DNA of 64,000 bases from Clostridia bacterium (GTDB taxonomy: Bacteria; Bacillota; Clostridia; Oscillospirales; Acutalibacteraceae), in contig JAFYVN010000006.1 of NCBI GenBank assembly GCA_017549105.1, forward strand, positions 1 to 64,000, given 5' to 3'. Below the pieces are notes generated by a model. The model searched no databases, was not told where the DNA came from, and saw nothing but the letters and a program-made list of their open reading frames with translations. This document shows, piece by piece, positions 15,585-24,023 of this stretch; within the stretch, counting starts at the first letter, position 1; every line of letters starts with the position of its first letter. Both the position numbers and the translations under genes were made by a program.

Positions 15585-17735
15585 ATGAACGTACTTTTCA
15601 CAAAAATTGCTGCTGTTTTCACTTCGGTTATAACTATGCTTACAGCAGTTTTATTTCCGCCCGAAAGCATCACACCCGAGTTCCCCGAACCTCATGAACA
15701 GGTTAAAACCGCTTTTGATGAAGGCGAATTTGACATGGGTAAATATGACCTTATTGTTGCACCCGACGGTGACGACGCTAACGAAGGCACACTCGAAGCA
15801 CCGCTGAAAACTTTTGAAAAAGCAAAAGAACTTATCAAAAACATTGAGTCTGACGAAACAGTTACCGTCTGGTTCAGAGAGGGTACATATCCGATTGAGA
15901 ATACCGTTGAATTCACCGCTGAAGACAGAGGAAATGTTCTTTACCGTTCGTATCCCGATGAAGAAGTTGTTTTCTCGGGCGCAAAAGAGATTTCCGGTTG
16001 GAGCGAAACAACAATCAACGGTATCAACGCTTTTGTTACCGATATGCCCATTGAAAGCGATGATGATTATTTCCGCTCACTTTTCAAAGACGGAAAGAGA
16101 CTTTCACGCTCAAACTATCCCAAAACTGGCGTTTTTAAGGTTTTTGGAGAACCTCTTGCCGAGGAATCGGTTCCCGGTTCACACGCGCCTGATTTCTTTA
16201 CCCACGCATTGGCTTTCTACGCTGACAAAAACGATATTATTGATTTTGAAAATTCTAATGATGTTGATGTAAGAATTATGCATTTCTGGCGCGATGACCT
16301 TCTGCCGATACATTCCGTCAACACCGAAACAGGAAGAATTCAAATAACCAAGCCTTCGGCAATGAGAATAAGAGTTGAAGACAATTATATTTTTGAAAAC
16401 GTAAAGGAAGCTCTTTCGCTTCCCGGTGAATGGTATCTCGACAGAAGCGAAGACAAACTTTATTACATTCCTCAGGTTGGTGACACAGTTGAAAACACTG
16501 TGCTTTATGCAGGAATCAATGAACAGCTGCTTACTTTAAACGGTGCTTCCGGCATTTCTTTCCAGGGAATCAACTTTGAAAATACGGACTGGGATCATGT
16601 GGACGGAATTCATACCGGTAAGGCTTTTGATCCTTCTCATCCCATGTATCAGACAATTAAATACGGAGCGGATCATCCGCAGGCGGCATTTGAGGTGCCT
16701 GCAGCAATTTATATTTCTTCATCATCAAATATCAACTTTACCGATTGCCGTTTTGAAAACATATCATATACCGCCGTCAAGTTTGACAAAGCATCTGAAA
16801 ACTGCGATGTAACAAGCTGTATGTTCAACGAAATCGGTGCAAACGCCATCTTTATCCACGGTGATTTTGTTGTTCCCGCAACAACAAAAAATATCAATGT
16901 AAGGGATTGTCATATCAATAAATACGGCAGAATTTTCAACAATGCCATCGGCATTCTTCTGACCCACGCAATTGACTGTGACCTCACAAACAACGAAATC
17001 CACGACGGTTGGTACACAGGAATTTCCGTTGGCTGGAACTGGGGATATTCGGATAATTCAACCAACAACATAAAAATCTGCGATAATCTTATTTATGATA
17101 TCGGCAACGGCTGGCTTTCGGATATGGGTGCAATCTACACTCTCGGAATTCAGCCTGATACCGTGATTTCAGGCAATGTGATTTATAACGTCGGCTGTGA
17201 CGAAGGCAGATACGGTTACGGCGGCTGGGGCATTTATCTTGATGAAGGTTCAAGCGGTATGCTTGTTGAAAACAACCTTGTTTATGATTGCTCTTCACAG
17301 ACCTTCCATCAACACTACGGTAAAGATAATGTCGTCAGAAACAATATCTTTGCTTTCGGCGGTGACGGTGCATTCAGAATTACAAGAAACGAAGAGCACA
17401 ACTCGCTCACTCTTTCCAACAACATTCTTGTTACCGATAACGCAACTATGTATGCTCTCACAACCGACCCCGACTGGTTTGTTGACGACAGCAACACCTA
17501 TTGGGACTACAAGCACGGCGGAAACGTTTATTCGGGCGATTCAATGAGCTTCTTCGAAAGAAAATCAATGGTGATTATGACTGCAAGAGGATATTATAAC
17601 AACGCTGTTTTCGCAGACCCGATGTTTAAAGATCCCGAAAACCATGATTTCACGCTTGCGCTCAACAGCCCTGCACTTGAAACAGGATTCACACCTTGGG
17701 AATACACCGCAGGCACAAAAACTTTATTTGAATAA
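15585..17735 (+). CDS. Secreted beta-helix glycosidase, GH141-like
   Basis: 716 residues, with an N-terminal hydrophobic segment (residues about 5-24) that acts as a signal peptide or anchor. Residues about 53-95 match the opening of family members (LIVAPDGDDANEGT, APLKTFEKA, VWFREGTYPI). From residue about 320 a right-handed parallel beta-helix follows, with the conserved catalytic-region blocks WLSDMGAIYTLG and YGGWGIYLDEGSSG, and FHQHYGKDN behind them. The two Asp in SDMG and YLDEG are in the positions expected for the catalytic pair of GH141 enzymes (alpha-L-fucosidase and xylanase activities are known in that family). Substrate therefore cannot be fixed. It stands alone between divergent and convergent neighbours. 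Confidence 0.7.
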   Translation: MNVLFTKIAAVFTSVITMLTAVLFPPESITPEFPEPHEQVKTAFDEGEFDMGKYDLIVAPDGDDANEGTLEAPLKTFEKAKELIKNIESDETVTVWFREGTYPIENTVEFTAEDRGNVLYRSYPDEEVVFSGAKEISGWSETTINGINAFVTDMPIESDDDYFRSLFKDGKRLSRSNYPKTGVFKVFGEPLAEESVPGSHAPDFFTHALAFYADKNDIIDFENSNDVDVRIMHFWRDDLLPIHSVNTETGRIQITKPSAMRIRVEDNYIFENVKEALSLPGEWYLDRSEDKLYYIPQVGDTVENTVLYAGINEQLLTLNGASGISFQGINFENTDWDHVDGIHTGKAFDPSHPMYQTIKYGADHPQAAFEVPAAIYISSSSNINFTDCRFENISYTAVKFDKASENCDVTSCMFNEIGANAIFIHGDFVVPATTKNINVRDCHINKYGRIFNNAIGILLTHAIDCDLTNNEIHDGWYTGISVGWNWGYSDNSTNNIKICDNLIYDIGNGWLSDMGAIYTLGIQPDTVISGNVIYNVGCDEGRYGYGGWGIYLDEGSSGMLVENNLVYDCSSQTFHQHYGKDNVVRNNIFAFGGDGAFRITRNEEHNSLTLSNNILVTDNATMYALTTDPDWFVDDSNTYWDYKHGGNVYSGDSMSFFERKSMVIMTARGYYNNAVFADPMFKDPENHDFTLALNSPALETGFTPWEYTAGTKTLFE

Positions 17736-17742
17736 AGCAAAA

Positions 17743-17777
17743 ACGGGCAGTGTCATTATCCGACACTGCCCGTAACT
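17743..17777. terminator. Bidirectional terminator between the GH141-like gene and ridA
   Basis: A perfect 12-bp stem, ACGGGCAGTGTC (17743-17754) with GACACTGCCCGT (17762-17773), lies between convergent genes, with TTTT on the plus side and TTTTTG on the minus side. Confidence 0.85.
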
Positions 17778-17813
17778 TTTTGCAGAACAACATTTTGGTT
17801 CAGTCAATATATT

Positions 17814-18185
17814 TTAAACTTCCGCAACGGTTTCGATTTCAACAAGAACATTTTTGGGAAGTTCCTTTACTGCAACGCATGAACGTGCAGGCTTGCCGAC
17901 AAAATATTTTGCATAAACTTCGTTGAAAGCAGCAAAATCGCCCATATCCTTAAGAAAACAAACCGTTTTAACAACCTTTTCAAGACCGCTTCCAGCTGCT
18001 TCAAGAACAGCTTTTAAATTCTCACAAACCTGCTCGGTCTGCTCCGTTACTGTCTGAGCTTCAACCGCACCGCTCACGGGATTAATGGGTATCTGACCGG
18101 AAGTAAAAACAAGTCCGCCCGTAACAATCGCCTGCGAATAAGGTCCGATTGCGTCGGGTGCATTTTTTGTGTAAATAACGTCCAT
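17814..18185 (-). CDS. ridA: RidA-family enamine/imine deaminase
   Basis: 123 residues, the usual size of the RidA/YjgF/UK114 family. Visible family blocks are IGPYSQAI near the N-terminus, FTSGQIPINPVSG, and the C-terminal PARSCVAVKELPKNVLVEIE that carries the substrate-carboxylate arginine (R in PARS) and the active-site glutamate. It forms trimers and hydrolyses reactive 2-aminoacrylate and related imines made by PLP enzymes, in the cytoplasm. Monocistronic: a bidirectional terminator is downstream and the ACT gene's terminator is upstream. Confidence 0.9.
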   Translation of the reverse strand: MDVIYTKNAPDAIGPYSQAIVTGGLVFTSGQIPINPVSGAVEAQTVTEQTEQVCENLKAVLEAAGSGLEKVVKTVCFLKDMGDFAAFNEVYAKYFVGKPARSCVAVKELPKNVLVEIETVAEV

Positions 18186-18304
18186 AACATTTCTCCTTTT
18201 TTAAGTAAACTTTTTAAAATATTCTACCACATTTTTAAAAAAATTCAAGAATTATACTTTTCTCTGTCCGTAATTTTTATTCACCCGCTCTTTTGTTGCC
18301 AAAC

Positions 18305-18340
18305 AAAAATCGGCCTGAACATATAAATTCAAGCCGATTG
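18305..18340 (-). terminator. Terminator of the paaK-ACT operon
   Basis: ATCGGCCTGAA (18309-18319) pairs with TTCAAGCCGAT (18328-18338) with one mismatch; TTTTTGTTT follows on the minus strand. Confidence 0.75.
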
Positions 18341-18376
18341 CGGTTATTTAAATTCCATCAAATTATCATTCAGATA

Positions 18377-18808
18377 TTACAGCTTACAGATATCCGCATT
18401 TGTAATAAGATGAAGTCCTGCATTTTCAAGTGCGGTTTCTGCTGCATCGTTATCTTCAACACGAAGAACAACATAGGCGTGCTTTTCTGTTCTTGCCATA
18501 AATGCGTAAAGATATTCAACATTTATATCTGCTTTATCAAGCACACCGAGTGCAGCTGTAAGCGCACCGGGATTATCACGGAGTTTAACACCGACAACAT
18601 CGATTGTTTTGATAAGATATCCGTTTTCTTTGAGAATTTCTTTTGCAGTATCTTCGTTATCAACGATAAGACGGAGAATGCCGAATTCCTCTGTTTCCGC
18701 AATGGAAAGAGCACGGATATTTATATTATTCTTAGCAAGAATATCTGTAAGCGAAACAACTGTTCCTTTTCTGTTCTGAACAAAAACCGTTAACTGTTTA
18801 ATTGCCAT
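18377..18808 (-). CDS. Tandem ACT-domain regulatory protein
   Basis: 143 residues made of two ACT domains: residues 1-67 (KQLTVFVQNRKGTVVSLTDI ... FGILRLIVDN) and 70-143 (VGVKLRDNPGALTAALGVLD ... AYVVLRVED). There is no enzymatic domain. ACT domains bind amino acids as allosteric signals. It lies 15 nt downstream of the PaaK-type ligase in the same T-box-controlled transcript, an arrangement seen in many anaerobes next to aryl-acetate CoA ligases and indolepyruvate oxidoreductases. The likely ligand is an aromatic amino acid, supported by the Phe-type specifier of the T-box. The partner enzyme is inferred, not shown. Confidence 0.85.
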   Translation of the reverse strand: MAIKQLTVFVQNRKGTVVSLTDILAKNNINIRALSIAETEEFGILRLIVDNEDTAKEILKENGYLIKTIDVVGVKLRDNPGALTAALGVLDKADINVEYLYAFMARTEKHAYVVLRVEDNDAAETALENAGLHLITNADICKL

Positions 18809-18823
18809 TTTCTATTTCTCCTC

Positions 18824-20131
18824 TCAGATTAATTTACGCTTATCGATAACTCGGACTGCCTTGCCTTCGCTTCGTGTAATGCTCTTGGGAGCAACAAGAT
18901 GAACGGAAGGATTGATGCCGAGCATAATTTTCATTGCGCCTGCAAGTGACTTTTCCATTGAAAGAATTTCACTGACCTTATCGGTGAACTTCTCGGGTGT
19001 CATTTCAACATTAACTTCAAATGTATCGTTGTTGTTTACGCGGTCAACGATAATCTGATAGTTGGGTTCATAACCTTCGTTGAGAAGAACCGTTTCAATC
19101 TGACTCGGGAATACGTTAACGCCTCTGATGATGAGCATATCGTCTGTTCTGCCCATAGGCTTTGCCATTTTGATAAGGGTTCTTCCGCAGGAACACTTTT
19201 TACGTGAAAGAACGCAGATGTCACGGGTTCTGTAGCGAAGAAGCGGGAATGCTTCTTTATCAAGAGAAGTGAAAACAAGCTCTCCCTTGCTTCCTTCGGG
19301 AAGAACTTCGCCTGTTTCGGGGTCGATGATTTCTGCATAGAAATGGTCTTCGTTAACGTGCATACCGCTCTGTTCGGAGCATTCGAACGCAACACCCGGT
19401 CCGGATGTTTCGGTCAGACCGTAAATATCATATGCCTTGATTCCAAGAGCCTTTTCGATTCCTTTGCGCATCTCTTCAGTCCAGGGTTCTGCACCGAAAA
19501 TACCTGCTTTGAGGGGGATATCTTCAGGCTTATAGCCCTGCTCTTTGAGGGATTCGCCGATATATGCAGCATAGGAAGGTGTGCAGCAAAGAATGGTTGC
19601 ACCGAGATCTGTCATAAACTGAATCTGACGTTCGGTATTACCCGATGACATCGGAAGTGTAAGACTGCCGACTTTGTGCGAACCGCCGTGAAGACCTGCA
19701 CCGCCTGTGAAAAGTCCGTAGCCGTAAGCAACCTGGCAAACATCCTTCTTTGTTCCGCCGGCTGCAGTGATTGCTCTTGCACAGCAGTCTTCCCAAAGGT
19801 CAACGTCGTGCTGAGTATAGAAAGCAACAACACGTCTGCCGGTTGTACCCGATGTTGACTGAATACGTACACACTCATCAAGGGGCTTTGCAAGAAGTCC
19901 GTAGGGATAAGCATCACGAAGGTCGGCTTTTGTAAGGAAAGGAAGCTTATGAAGATCATCTATATCTTTGATATCCTCCGGTGTTACTCCCTTTTCATCC
20001 ATAAGATTGCGGTAATAAGGAACGTTTTCATAAACGTGCTTTACCTGCTTTACAAGTTTTTCCGACTGAAGCTTTTTCATTTCTTCAGTCGACATTGTTT
20101 CGATTTCTTTCTGATAGTAATTCTGTGACAT
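18824..20131 (-). CDS. paaK: Phenylacetate-CoA ligase family (PaaK-type) adenylate-forming enzyme
   Basis: 435 residues from the ATG at 20131 (AAAGGG 9 nt upstream; a TTG three codons earlier is less likely). Adenylation motifs: STSGTTGRRVVAFY (phosphate loop), YGLTETSGPGVAFE, YRTRDIC, and GRTDDMLIIRGVNVFPSQIE (hinge and acyl-adenylate binding). This is the short PaaK architecture, which lacks the long N-terminal part of acyl-CoA synthetases. It activates an aryl acid (phenylacetate, indoleacetate or similar) with ATP and CoA. Together with the ACT gene and an upstream Phe-type T-box it probably belongs to aromatic amino acid fermentation or salvage (aryl acid back to aryl-CoA and the 2-oxo acid). 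Confidence 0.85.
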   Translation of the reverse strand: MSQNYYQKEIETMSTEEMKKLQSEKLVKQVKHVYENVPYYRNLMDEKGVTPEDIKDIDDLHKLPFLTKADLRDAYPYGLLAKPLDECVRIQSTSGTTGRRVVAFYTQHDVDLWEDCCARAITAAGGTKKDVCQVAYGYGLFTGGAGLHGGSHKVGSLTLPMSSGNTERQIQFMTDLGATILCCTPSYAAYIGESLKEQGYKPEDIPLKAGIFGAEPWTEEMRKGIEKALGIKAYDIYGLTETSGPGVAFECSEQSGMHVNEDHFYAEIIDPETGEVLPEGSKGELVFTSLDKEAFPLLRYRTRDICVLSRKKCSCGRTLIKMAKPMGRTDDMLIIRGVNVFPSQIETVLLNEGYEPNYQIIVDRVNNNDTFEVNVEMTPEKFTDKVSEILSMEKSLAGAMKIMLGINPSVHLVAPKSITRSEGKAVRVIDKRKLI

Positions 20132-20179
20132 TTTTAACAACCCTTTCTGTTTTTATTTCGGATTGTGAAGTAAGCGAAT

Positions 20180-20486
20180 AAAAAACGCCCTCCGCATTCC
20201 GATAAAGAATACAGAGGACGAGAAATTACAAATCCCGTGGTACCACCTCAGTTCGCCATCATCTCACGGTGACGGCCTTGTCGGGTACTGACATACCCTA
20301 GTTCTGTAACGGGAACTCCCGTTGCATCCTACTTAAGATTGCTCTTGTTCAGCGCACTGCTAACAGAATGAATTCGTGAAGGACTTCCTCATTGCCTCGC
20401 ACCGCCCGGCAACTCTCTCCAGATTCTTTCCAACCTACTGGTTTCTGCTCATCGCATTTAACTTGTGTCCAACTATCTGATTGGTT
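20180..20486 (-). ncRNA. T-box riboswitch, probable phenylalanine specifier
   Basis: On the minus strand the leader contains the canonical T-box sequence TGGTACCACGGGATT (revcomp around 20230-20246), preceded by stem I with GATGAGCAGAAACCAGTAGG and an apical region GGAGAGAGTTGCCGGG. After the apical region the 3' strand reads CACGAA-TTC-ATTCTG, which fits the usual GAA-codon-A layout of the specifier loop, so the specifier is UUC (Phe). The leader ends in a strong terminator (stem GTCCTCTGTATTC/GAATGCGGAGGGC, then TTTTTT, 20180-20220). Uncharged tRNA-Phe would favour the antiterminator and expression of paaK and the ACT gene. T-box identity is near certain; the Phe reading is by eye. Confidence 0.9.
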
Positions 20487-20492
20487 GAAATC

Positions 20493-20521
20493 ATAGTATC
20501 ACGTTAAAGTGAAAAAGTCAA
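20493..20521 (-). promoter_or_regulatory. Promoter of the T-box/paaK operon
   Basis: Minus strand TTGACT (20516-20521), a 17-bp spacer and TACTAT (20493-20498), directly upstream of the T-box leader. Confidence 0.8.
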
Positions 20522-20668
20522 GATTTTTTCAAAAAAAATTCTTAAGCGCCCACGAAAGGTCTCATTTGGCGCGTAACAGTAATCAGATTATAAAGGCACT
20601 ATTATTACACAAATTGTTCCCGAAATGTTCAAATATCAGATATTTACAGTCTGAAAAACCGTTATATG

Positions 20669-20697
20669 TTGACAAAGCATCCTATTTATCGCAAAAT
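20669..20697 (+). promoter_or_regulatory. Probable promoter of the oxidoreductase gene
   Basis: TTGACA (20669-20674), a 17-bp spacer and CAAAAT (20692-20697), about 65 nt upstream of the ATG. The -10 is weak. Confidence 0.45.
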
Positions 20698-20761
20698 AAA
20701 ATATAAATCAAAACCGATTATTACAATAGAACTTACAGTATTGATTTGAGGATGTGTGAAT

Positions 20762-21748
20762 ATGGAGAACAAAAAAATCCGTTTCGGAATAGTCGGCACG
20801 GGCACAATCGCCCATCGCTTTGCAAATGCCATAAAAAACGTTGCCAACGCAGAACTTGTTGCCGTTGCATCAAGAACAAAAGAAAACGCAGAAAAATTCG
20901 GTGATGAATTTGATATTCCCGTCCGTTTTGACAGCTATGAAAAAATGGCGCAATCGGACGTAATTGATGCTGCGTATATTGCTGTCCCCCATTCGGGTCA
21001 CATCGGTTGCTCCTGCCTTATGATGAATAACAGCAAGCACGTTCTCTGCGAAAAACCTATGGCTGTCAACACCGCAGAAGCAGAAGAAATGTTCCGCTGT
21101 TCAAAAGAAAACAAAGTTCTTCTTATGGAAGCAATGTGGGCAAGACTTGTGCCCGGCACTCTGAAAATGCTTGAACTCGTTGAAAGCGGAGTTCTTGGAA
21201 ATATCCTTGGAGTTGAAGGCAAATTCTGTTACACAATGGATGAAGATGAAATGGATCACCACGTTTTCAAGCCGGAAAACGGTGGAGGCTCTCTGCTCGA
21301 TGTCGGTGTTTACGGACTTAACTTTGCACAGTGGTACCTCGGAAATGATGTTACCGAAATAAACGCACAATCCGATTTGTATAACGGAGTTGACAGCCAC
21401 ACCTGCGCTCTGCTCAAATATAAAAGCGGCGCAATCGCCGATATATCAAGCGCAATTCTTCTGCAAAAACCCAACGAAGGATATATTTACGGCTCAAAGG
21501 GTTATGCTCACCTTCGCAGATTCTATGCACCGCAGGAAATCGAACTTCATTTTAACAACGGAGAAACGCAAAACATCCCCACACCCTATGCGGGCAACGG
21601 ATTTGAAGAACAGATTACGCACTTCTGCGAATGTGTTTCTCTCGGTCTGAAAGAAAGTCCCATTGTCACATCCGAACAGACAATTTACATCACCCGTCAG
21701 ATGGACGAAATCAGAAAAATGACGGGAATTGTTTATCCCCAGGACTAA
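20762..21748 (+). CDS. Gfo/Idh/MocA family NAD(P)-dependent oxidoreductase
   Basis: 328 residues from the ATG at 20762 (GAGG 10 nt upstream; a GTG two codons earlier would be too close to it). The Rossmann motif is FGIVGTGTIAHRFANAI at residues about 7-23; the family lysine block is LCEKPMAVNTAEAEEM; the second domain follows (EAMWARLVP, GGGSLLDVGVYGLNFAQWYL). The size and the EKP motif are typical of sugar, inositol and trans-dihydrodiol dehydrogenases of this family. It probably oxidises a sugar or polyol; the substrate is not evident. Monocistronic, with its own terminator. Confidence 0.85.
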   Translation: MENKKIRFGIVGTGTIAHRFANAIKNVANAELVAVASRTKENAEKFGDEFDIPVRFDSYEKMAQSDVIDAAYIAVPHSGHIGCSCLMMNNSKHVLCEKPMAVNTAEAEEMFRCSKENKVLLMEAMWARLVPGTLKMLELVESGVLGNILGVEGKFCYTMDEDEMDHHVFKPENGGGSLLDVGVYGLNFAQWYLGNDVTEINAQSDLYNGVDSHTCALLKYKSGAIADISSAILLQKPNEGYIYGSKGYAHLRRFYAPQEIELHFNNGETQNIPTPYAGNGFEEQITHFCECVSLGLKESPIVTSEQTIYITRQMDEIRKMTGIVYPQD

Positions 21749-21770
21749 TAAAATATCCCTGAATATCAGA

Positions 21771-21815
21771 ACCAACCGTAATCGGCACAAAAGCTCACCT
21801 ACGGTTGGTTTTTCA
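21771..21815 (+). terminator. Terminator of the oxidoreductase gene
   Basis: ACCAACCGTA (21771-21780) pairs perfectly with TACGGTTGGT (21800-21809) and is followed by TTTTTC. It overlaps the 3' end of the convergent SpoIVFB-like gene. Confidence 0.75.
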
Positions 21816-22398
21816 TTTTTAAAAAGATCCACACAAGATATGATGCAACCGCAGCAAGGGTAAAATTTCCGTTTATAAAAATCAGTATAATTCCCGTAAC
21901 CGACATCGGAACAAGCGTAACACAAGAAACAAAAAAGCTGATTTTCTCCGCTCTTTCATCATCGGTCATAAAAGCCAGAAAAGTCGAAAGAATATTTCCA
22001 CCGTCAAGAGGTGCGCAAGGAAGCAGATTAAAAATACCAACGCAAAAGCTGATTGCAGCCGCAGTTTCAGCTCCCGTGTTTTTATCCGAAAACGGAAGCA
22101 AAAACGCAGAGAAAATAAAATTCATAACCGGACCCGCGGCAAAAACCGCAACTTCCTCTGCGGGAGACAATACTGAGTGACTTTGTCTTTCAAGCTTTAT
22201 ACCGTAAAATGAAAGCTCGACCGATACGGGTTTTTCTCCCCAAATCAGCAGGCAAGCAATGTGACCGATTTCATGGATTATACAGCAAAAAAGAGCAACG
22301 GCACACGTTCCGCTTTCATCAAAAATCAGCATAAGCGTTATCACTGCCGCAAAAGAAACGTTAATTTTCAGGGTCGTTTTTCCGAGATTAAGTTTCAT
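21799..22398 (-). CDS. spoIVFB: M50 intramembrane metalloprotease, SpoIVFB-like
   Basis: 199 residues from the ATG at 22398, which lies inside the upstream gene's last codons (11-nt overlap, translational coupling). An in-frame TTG at 22434 is less likely. Site-2-protease motifs: HEIGH (zinc ligands and catalytic Glu) in the first membrane region, and APLDGGN (third zinc ligand Asp) further on. Several membrane segments surround them. In Bacillus, SpoIVFB cleaves pro-sigmaK in the mother cell and is held inactive by SpoIVFA. The neighbouring LytM-type gene matches that pairing. The pairing is the main reason for the SpoIVFB name; a general S2P is the alternative. Confidence 0.75.
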   Translation of the reverse strand: MKLNLGKTTLKINVSFAAVITLMLIFDESGTCAVALFCCIIHEIGHIACLLIWGEKPVSVELSFYGIKLERQSHSVLSPAEEVAVFAAGPVMNFIFSAFLLPFSDKNTGAETAAAISFCVGIFNLLPCAPLDGGNILSTFLAFMTDDERAEKISFFVSCVTLVPMSVTGIILIFINGNFTLAAVASYLVWIFLKMKNQP

Positions 22399-23323
22399 CG
22401 GCACTTTCGGGATAAAGAAGTTTTTCGGGGTCAACCCTGACGTTATTTATTCTCACTTCAAAATGAAGATGCGGTCCCGTTGACCACCCCGTTGAGCCTA
22501 CAAGACCGACGGTTTCGCCTTGGCGTATAACAGCATTTTCCTCAACATAGATTTCAGAAAGATGGCAGTAATAGGTTGTCAGTCCGTCAGAATGCTCCAT
22601 AAGCACATATTTGCCCCACACATCGCTCTCTCCCGTTTCGGTAACACGTCCGAAGAACACCGCCGATATCGGCGTACCCTCTGCTGCTGCGAGATCAAGC
22701 CCTGTATGAAAACCGTAATTGCCTGACACCGGATTTGTTCTGTAGCCGAAGCGTGAAGTAACTCTTGCGCCCTTGACTGGAATAACCGGTTCAACACTAA
22801 TATAGTACGGAGCAAAGGATGTACCCTTCACAGCCTCTCTGCCCTTGATATCTCCCCCACCCGAACCGTTTATTATTTCACCTACGGCAACCGTTTCGCC
22901 CGTTTCATCGCTTGTAACATCAAACGAATCAAGCTTCACTTCGCTTACGGAAGATTCTGTTGCAACATTCGGTGAAAAAGCAGATTCTGCATTCTCTGAC
23001 GGTTTAAAAACAAACTCAGCCGTATCTTTCAACTGTTCAAACATCTCTCCCGCAGACATATCCGTCTGCATTATTTTAAGATAATCCTCACGCATTTTTG
23101 CATACGCAGTCGGGCTGACCTTTGAAATGAGAAAAACTACCGCAACAACAAAAATACATAATGCACTCTGCAAAAGGATAAGCCTCACAAGATAATCGGT
23201 TTTTGTTTTGGGCGACGGTTTTTGAGAAGATTTTCTTTTGGGTGCATCCTCATCGGTAAACTTGAATCTGCTTCTGTATTCATCCCTCTCCGTGCGCTGA
23301 GACGGATATTCAAAATCGTTCAT
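22388..23323 (-). CDS. Membrane-anchored M23/LytM protein, SpoIVFA-like
   Basis: 311 residues. A basic cytoplasmic N-terminus of about 43 residues precedes one membrane segment (LVRLILLQSALCIFVVAVVFLI, 45-66), a linker, and a C-terminal LytM domain. The domain has GFHTGLDLAA, TTYYCHLSEIYV and TGPHLHFEVR: all zinc ligands and the catalytic HxH are intact, unlike many purely structural SpoIVFA/SpoIIQ proteins. Position directly before and overlapping the SpoIVFB-like protease supports a sporulation role in the engulfment or sigmaK checkpoint; active peptidoglycan cleavage is also possible. Start chosen at the ATG preceded by GGGGGAA. Confidence 0.75.
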   Translation of the reverse strand: MNDFEYPSQRTERDEYRSRFKFTDEDAPKRKSSQKPSPKTKTDYLVRLILLQSALCIFVVAVVFLISKVSPTAYAKMREDYLKIMQTDMSAGEMFEQLKDTAEFVFKPSENAESAFSPNVATESSVSEVKLDSFDVTSDETGETVAVGEIINGSGGGDIKGREAVKGTSFAPYYISVEPVIPVKGARVTSRFGYRTNPVSGNYGFHTGLDLAAAEGTPISAVFFGRVTETGESDVWGKYVLMEHSDGLTTYYCHLSEIYVEENAVIRQGETVGLVGSTGWSTGPHLHFEVRINNVRVDPEKLLYPESADET

Positions 23324-23367
23324 TGCAATTCCCCCGAAAAAAGTTTTCGGTTAATTATATGAAACAA

Positions 23368-23405
23368 ACAAAAAAATAATGACGGCTTAAAATCAAGCCG
23401 TCATA
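23368..23405 (-). terminator. Terminator of the 129-residue gene
   Basis: GACGGCTT and AAGCCGTC form a perfect stem (about 23381-23402); the minus strand continues ATTATTTTTTTG. Confidence 0.75.
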
Positions 23406-23410
23406 TAAAT

Positions 23411-23800
23411 TTAAAGTTCTGCAATTATCTGCCAATAGTCGAACGAATAATATTTCGTCAGCTTTTCTTCAGCCGAAGCCACACTGTCAAAATATTCCTT
23501 ATTAAAATCGCCTTCGGGGTCTGCATACAAGCCCCACGCCGACGCTTCATTCACTGAGGGAAAATACTTATCCCACAAAAGCTTACTGCCTTTTTTATCT
23601 CTGTTGTAGTTCAGATAATGCGCATCCTCGCGGATTCCGTCTCTCACTCTGACAAAATCGCAGTTAAGTTCTTTCCGCTCTTTTTCGGGACATTGACCGA
23701 GAGAATAATATTCAGCTCTGACAGCTATGCTCTGCAAAGTTGCAATATAATCCGACATACGCTTTGCAAGCTGTAAATCCGTCATTTTTTCGAGTTTCAT
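23411..23800 (-). CDS. Hypothetical 129-residue soluble protein
   Basis: I do not recognise this protein. It is hydrophilic, rich in charged and aromatic residues, with no signal peptide or membrane segment. The N-terminal half (LQLAKRMSDYIATLQSIAVR) looks helical, and the C-terminal half contains WGLYADPEGDFNKEYFDS and ends SFDYWQIIAEL. It has its own terminator and is separated from both neighbours. Gene status is supported by length, the downstream hairpin and codon usage like its neighbours. Confidence 0.55.
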   Translation of the reverse strand: MKLEKMTDLQLAKRMSDYIATLQSIAVRAEYYSLGQCPEKERKELNCDFVRVRDGIREDAHYLNYNRDKKGSKLLWDKYFPSVNEASAWGLYADPEGDFNKEYFDSVASAEEKLTKYYSFDYWQIIAEL

Positions 23801-23886
23801 AAGGGTGTCGAGGACAATAAAAAACGTGTTTTTAACGTTTTATCCTCTCCTCCTTTTTAAAAAATTCCTATGTTAAAAATCTTGAG

Positions 23887-24005
23887 ATCCGAAAGCGAAG
23901 ATTTTTCGGATTATTTTTTGGTTGTTGGGATGCAGGAAGGCGAGTGCCTTTCAAATCCGAAACGCCGAAAAGAACCGAAAAAGCTCACTTTCGGACAGTT
24001 TTTTT
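23887..24005 (+). other. Gene-free spacer with two hairpins
   Basis: The 23801-24023 gap contains ATCCGAAA/TTTCGGAT (23887-23894 and 23904-23911, then TATTTTTTG) and CCGAAA/TTTCGG (23975-23980 and 23989-23994, then TTTTTTT at 23999-24005). Both have T-runs on the plus strand although no plus-strand gene is near. The second could also terminate the minus-strand oxidoreductase gene. A small plus-strand RNA is possible but unproven. Confidence 0.3.
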
Positions 24006-24023
24006 ATTGTTACCGACGCCCTC

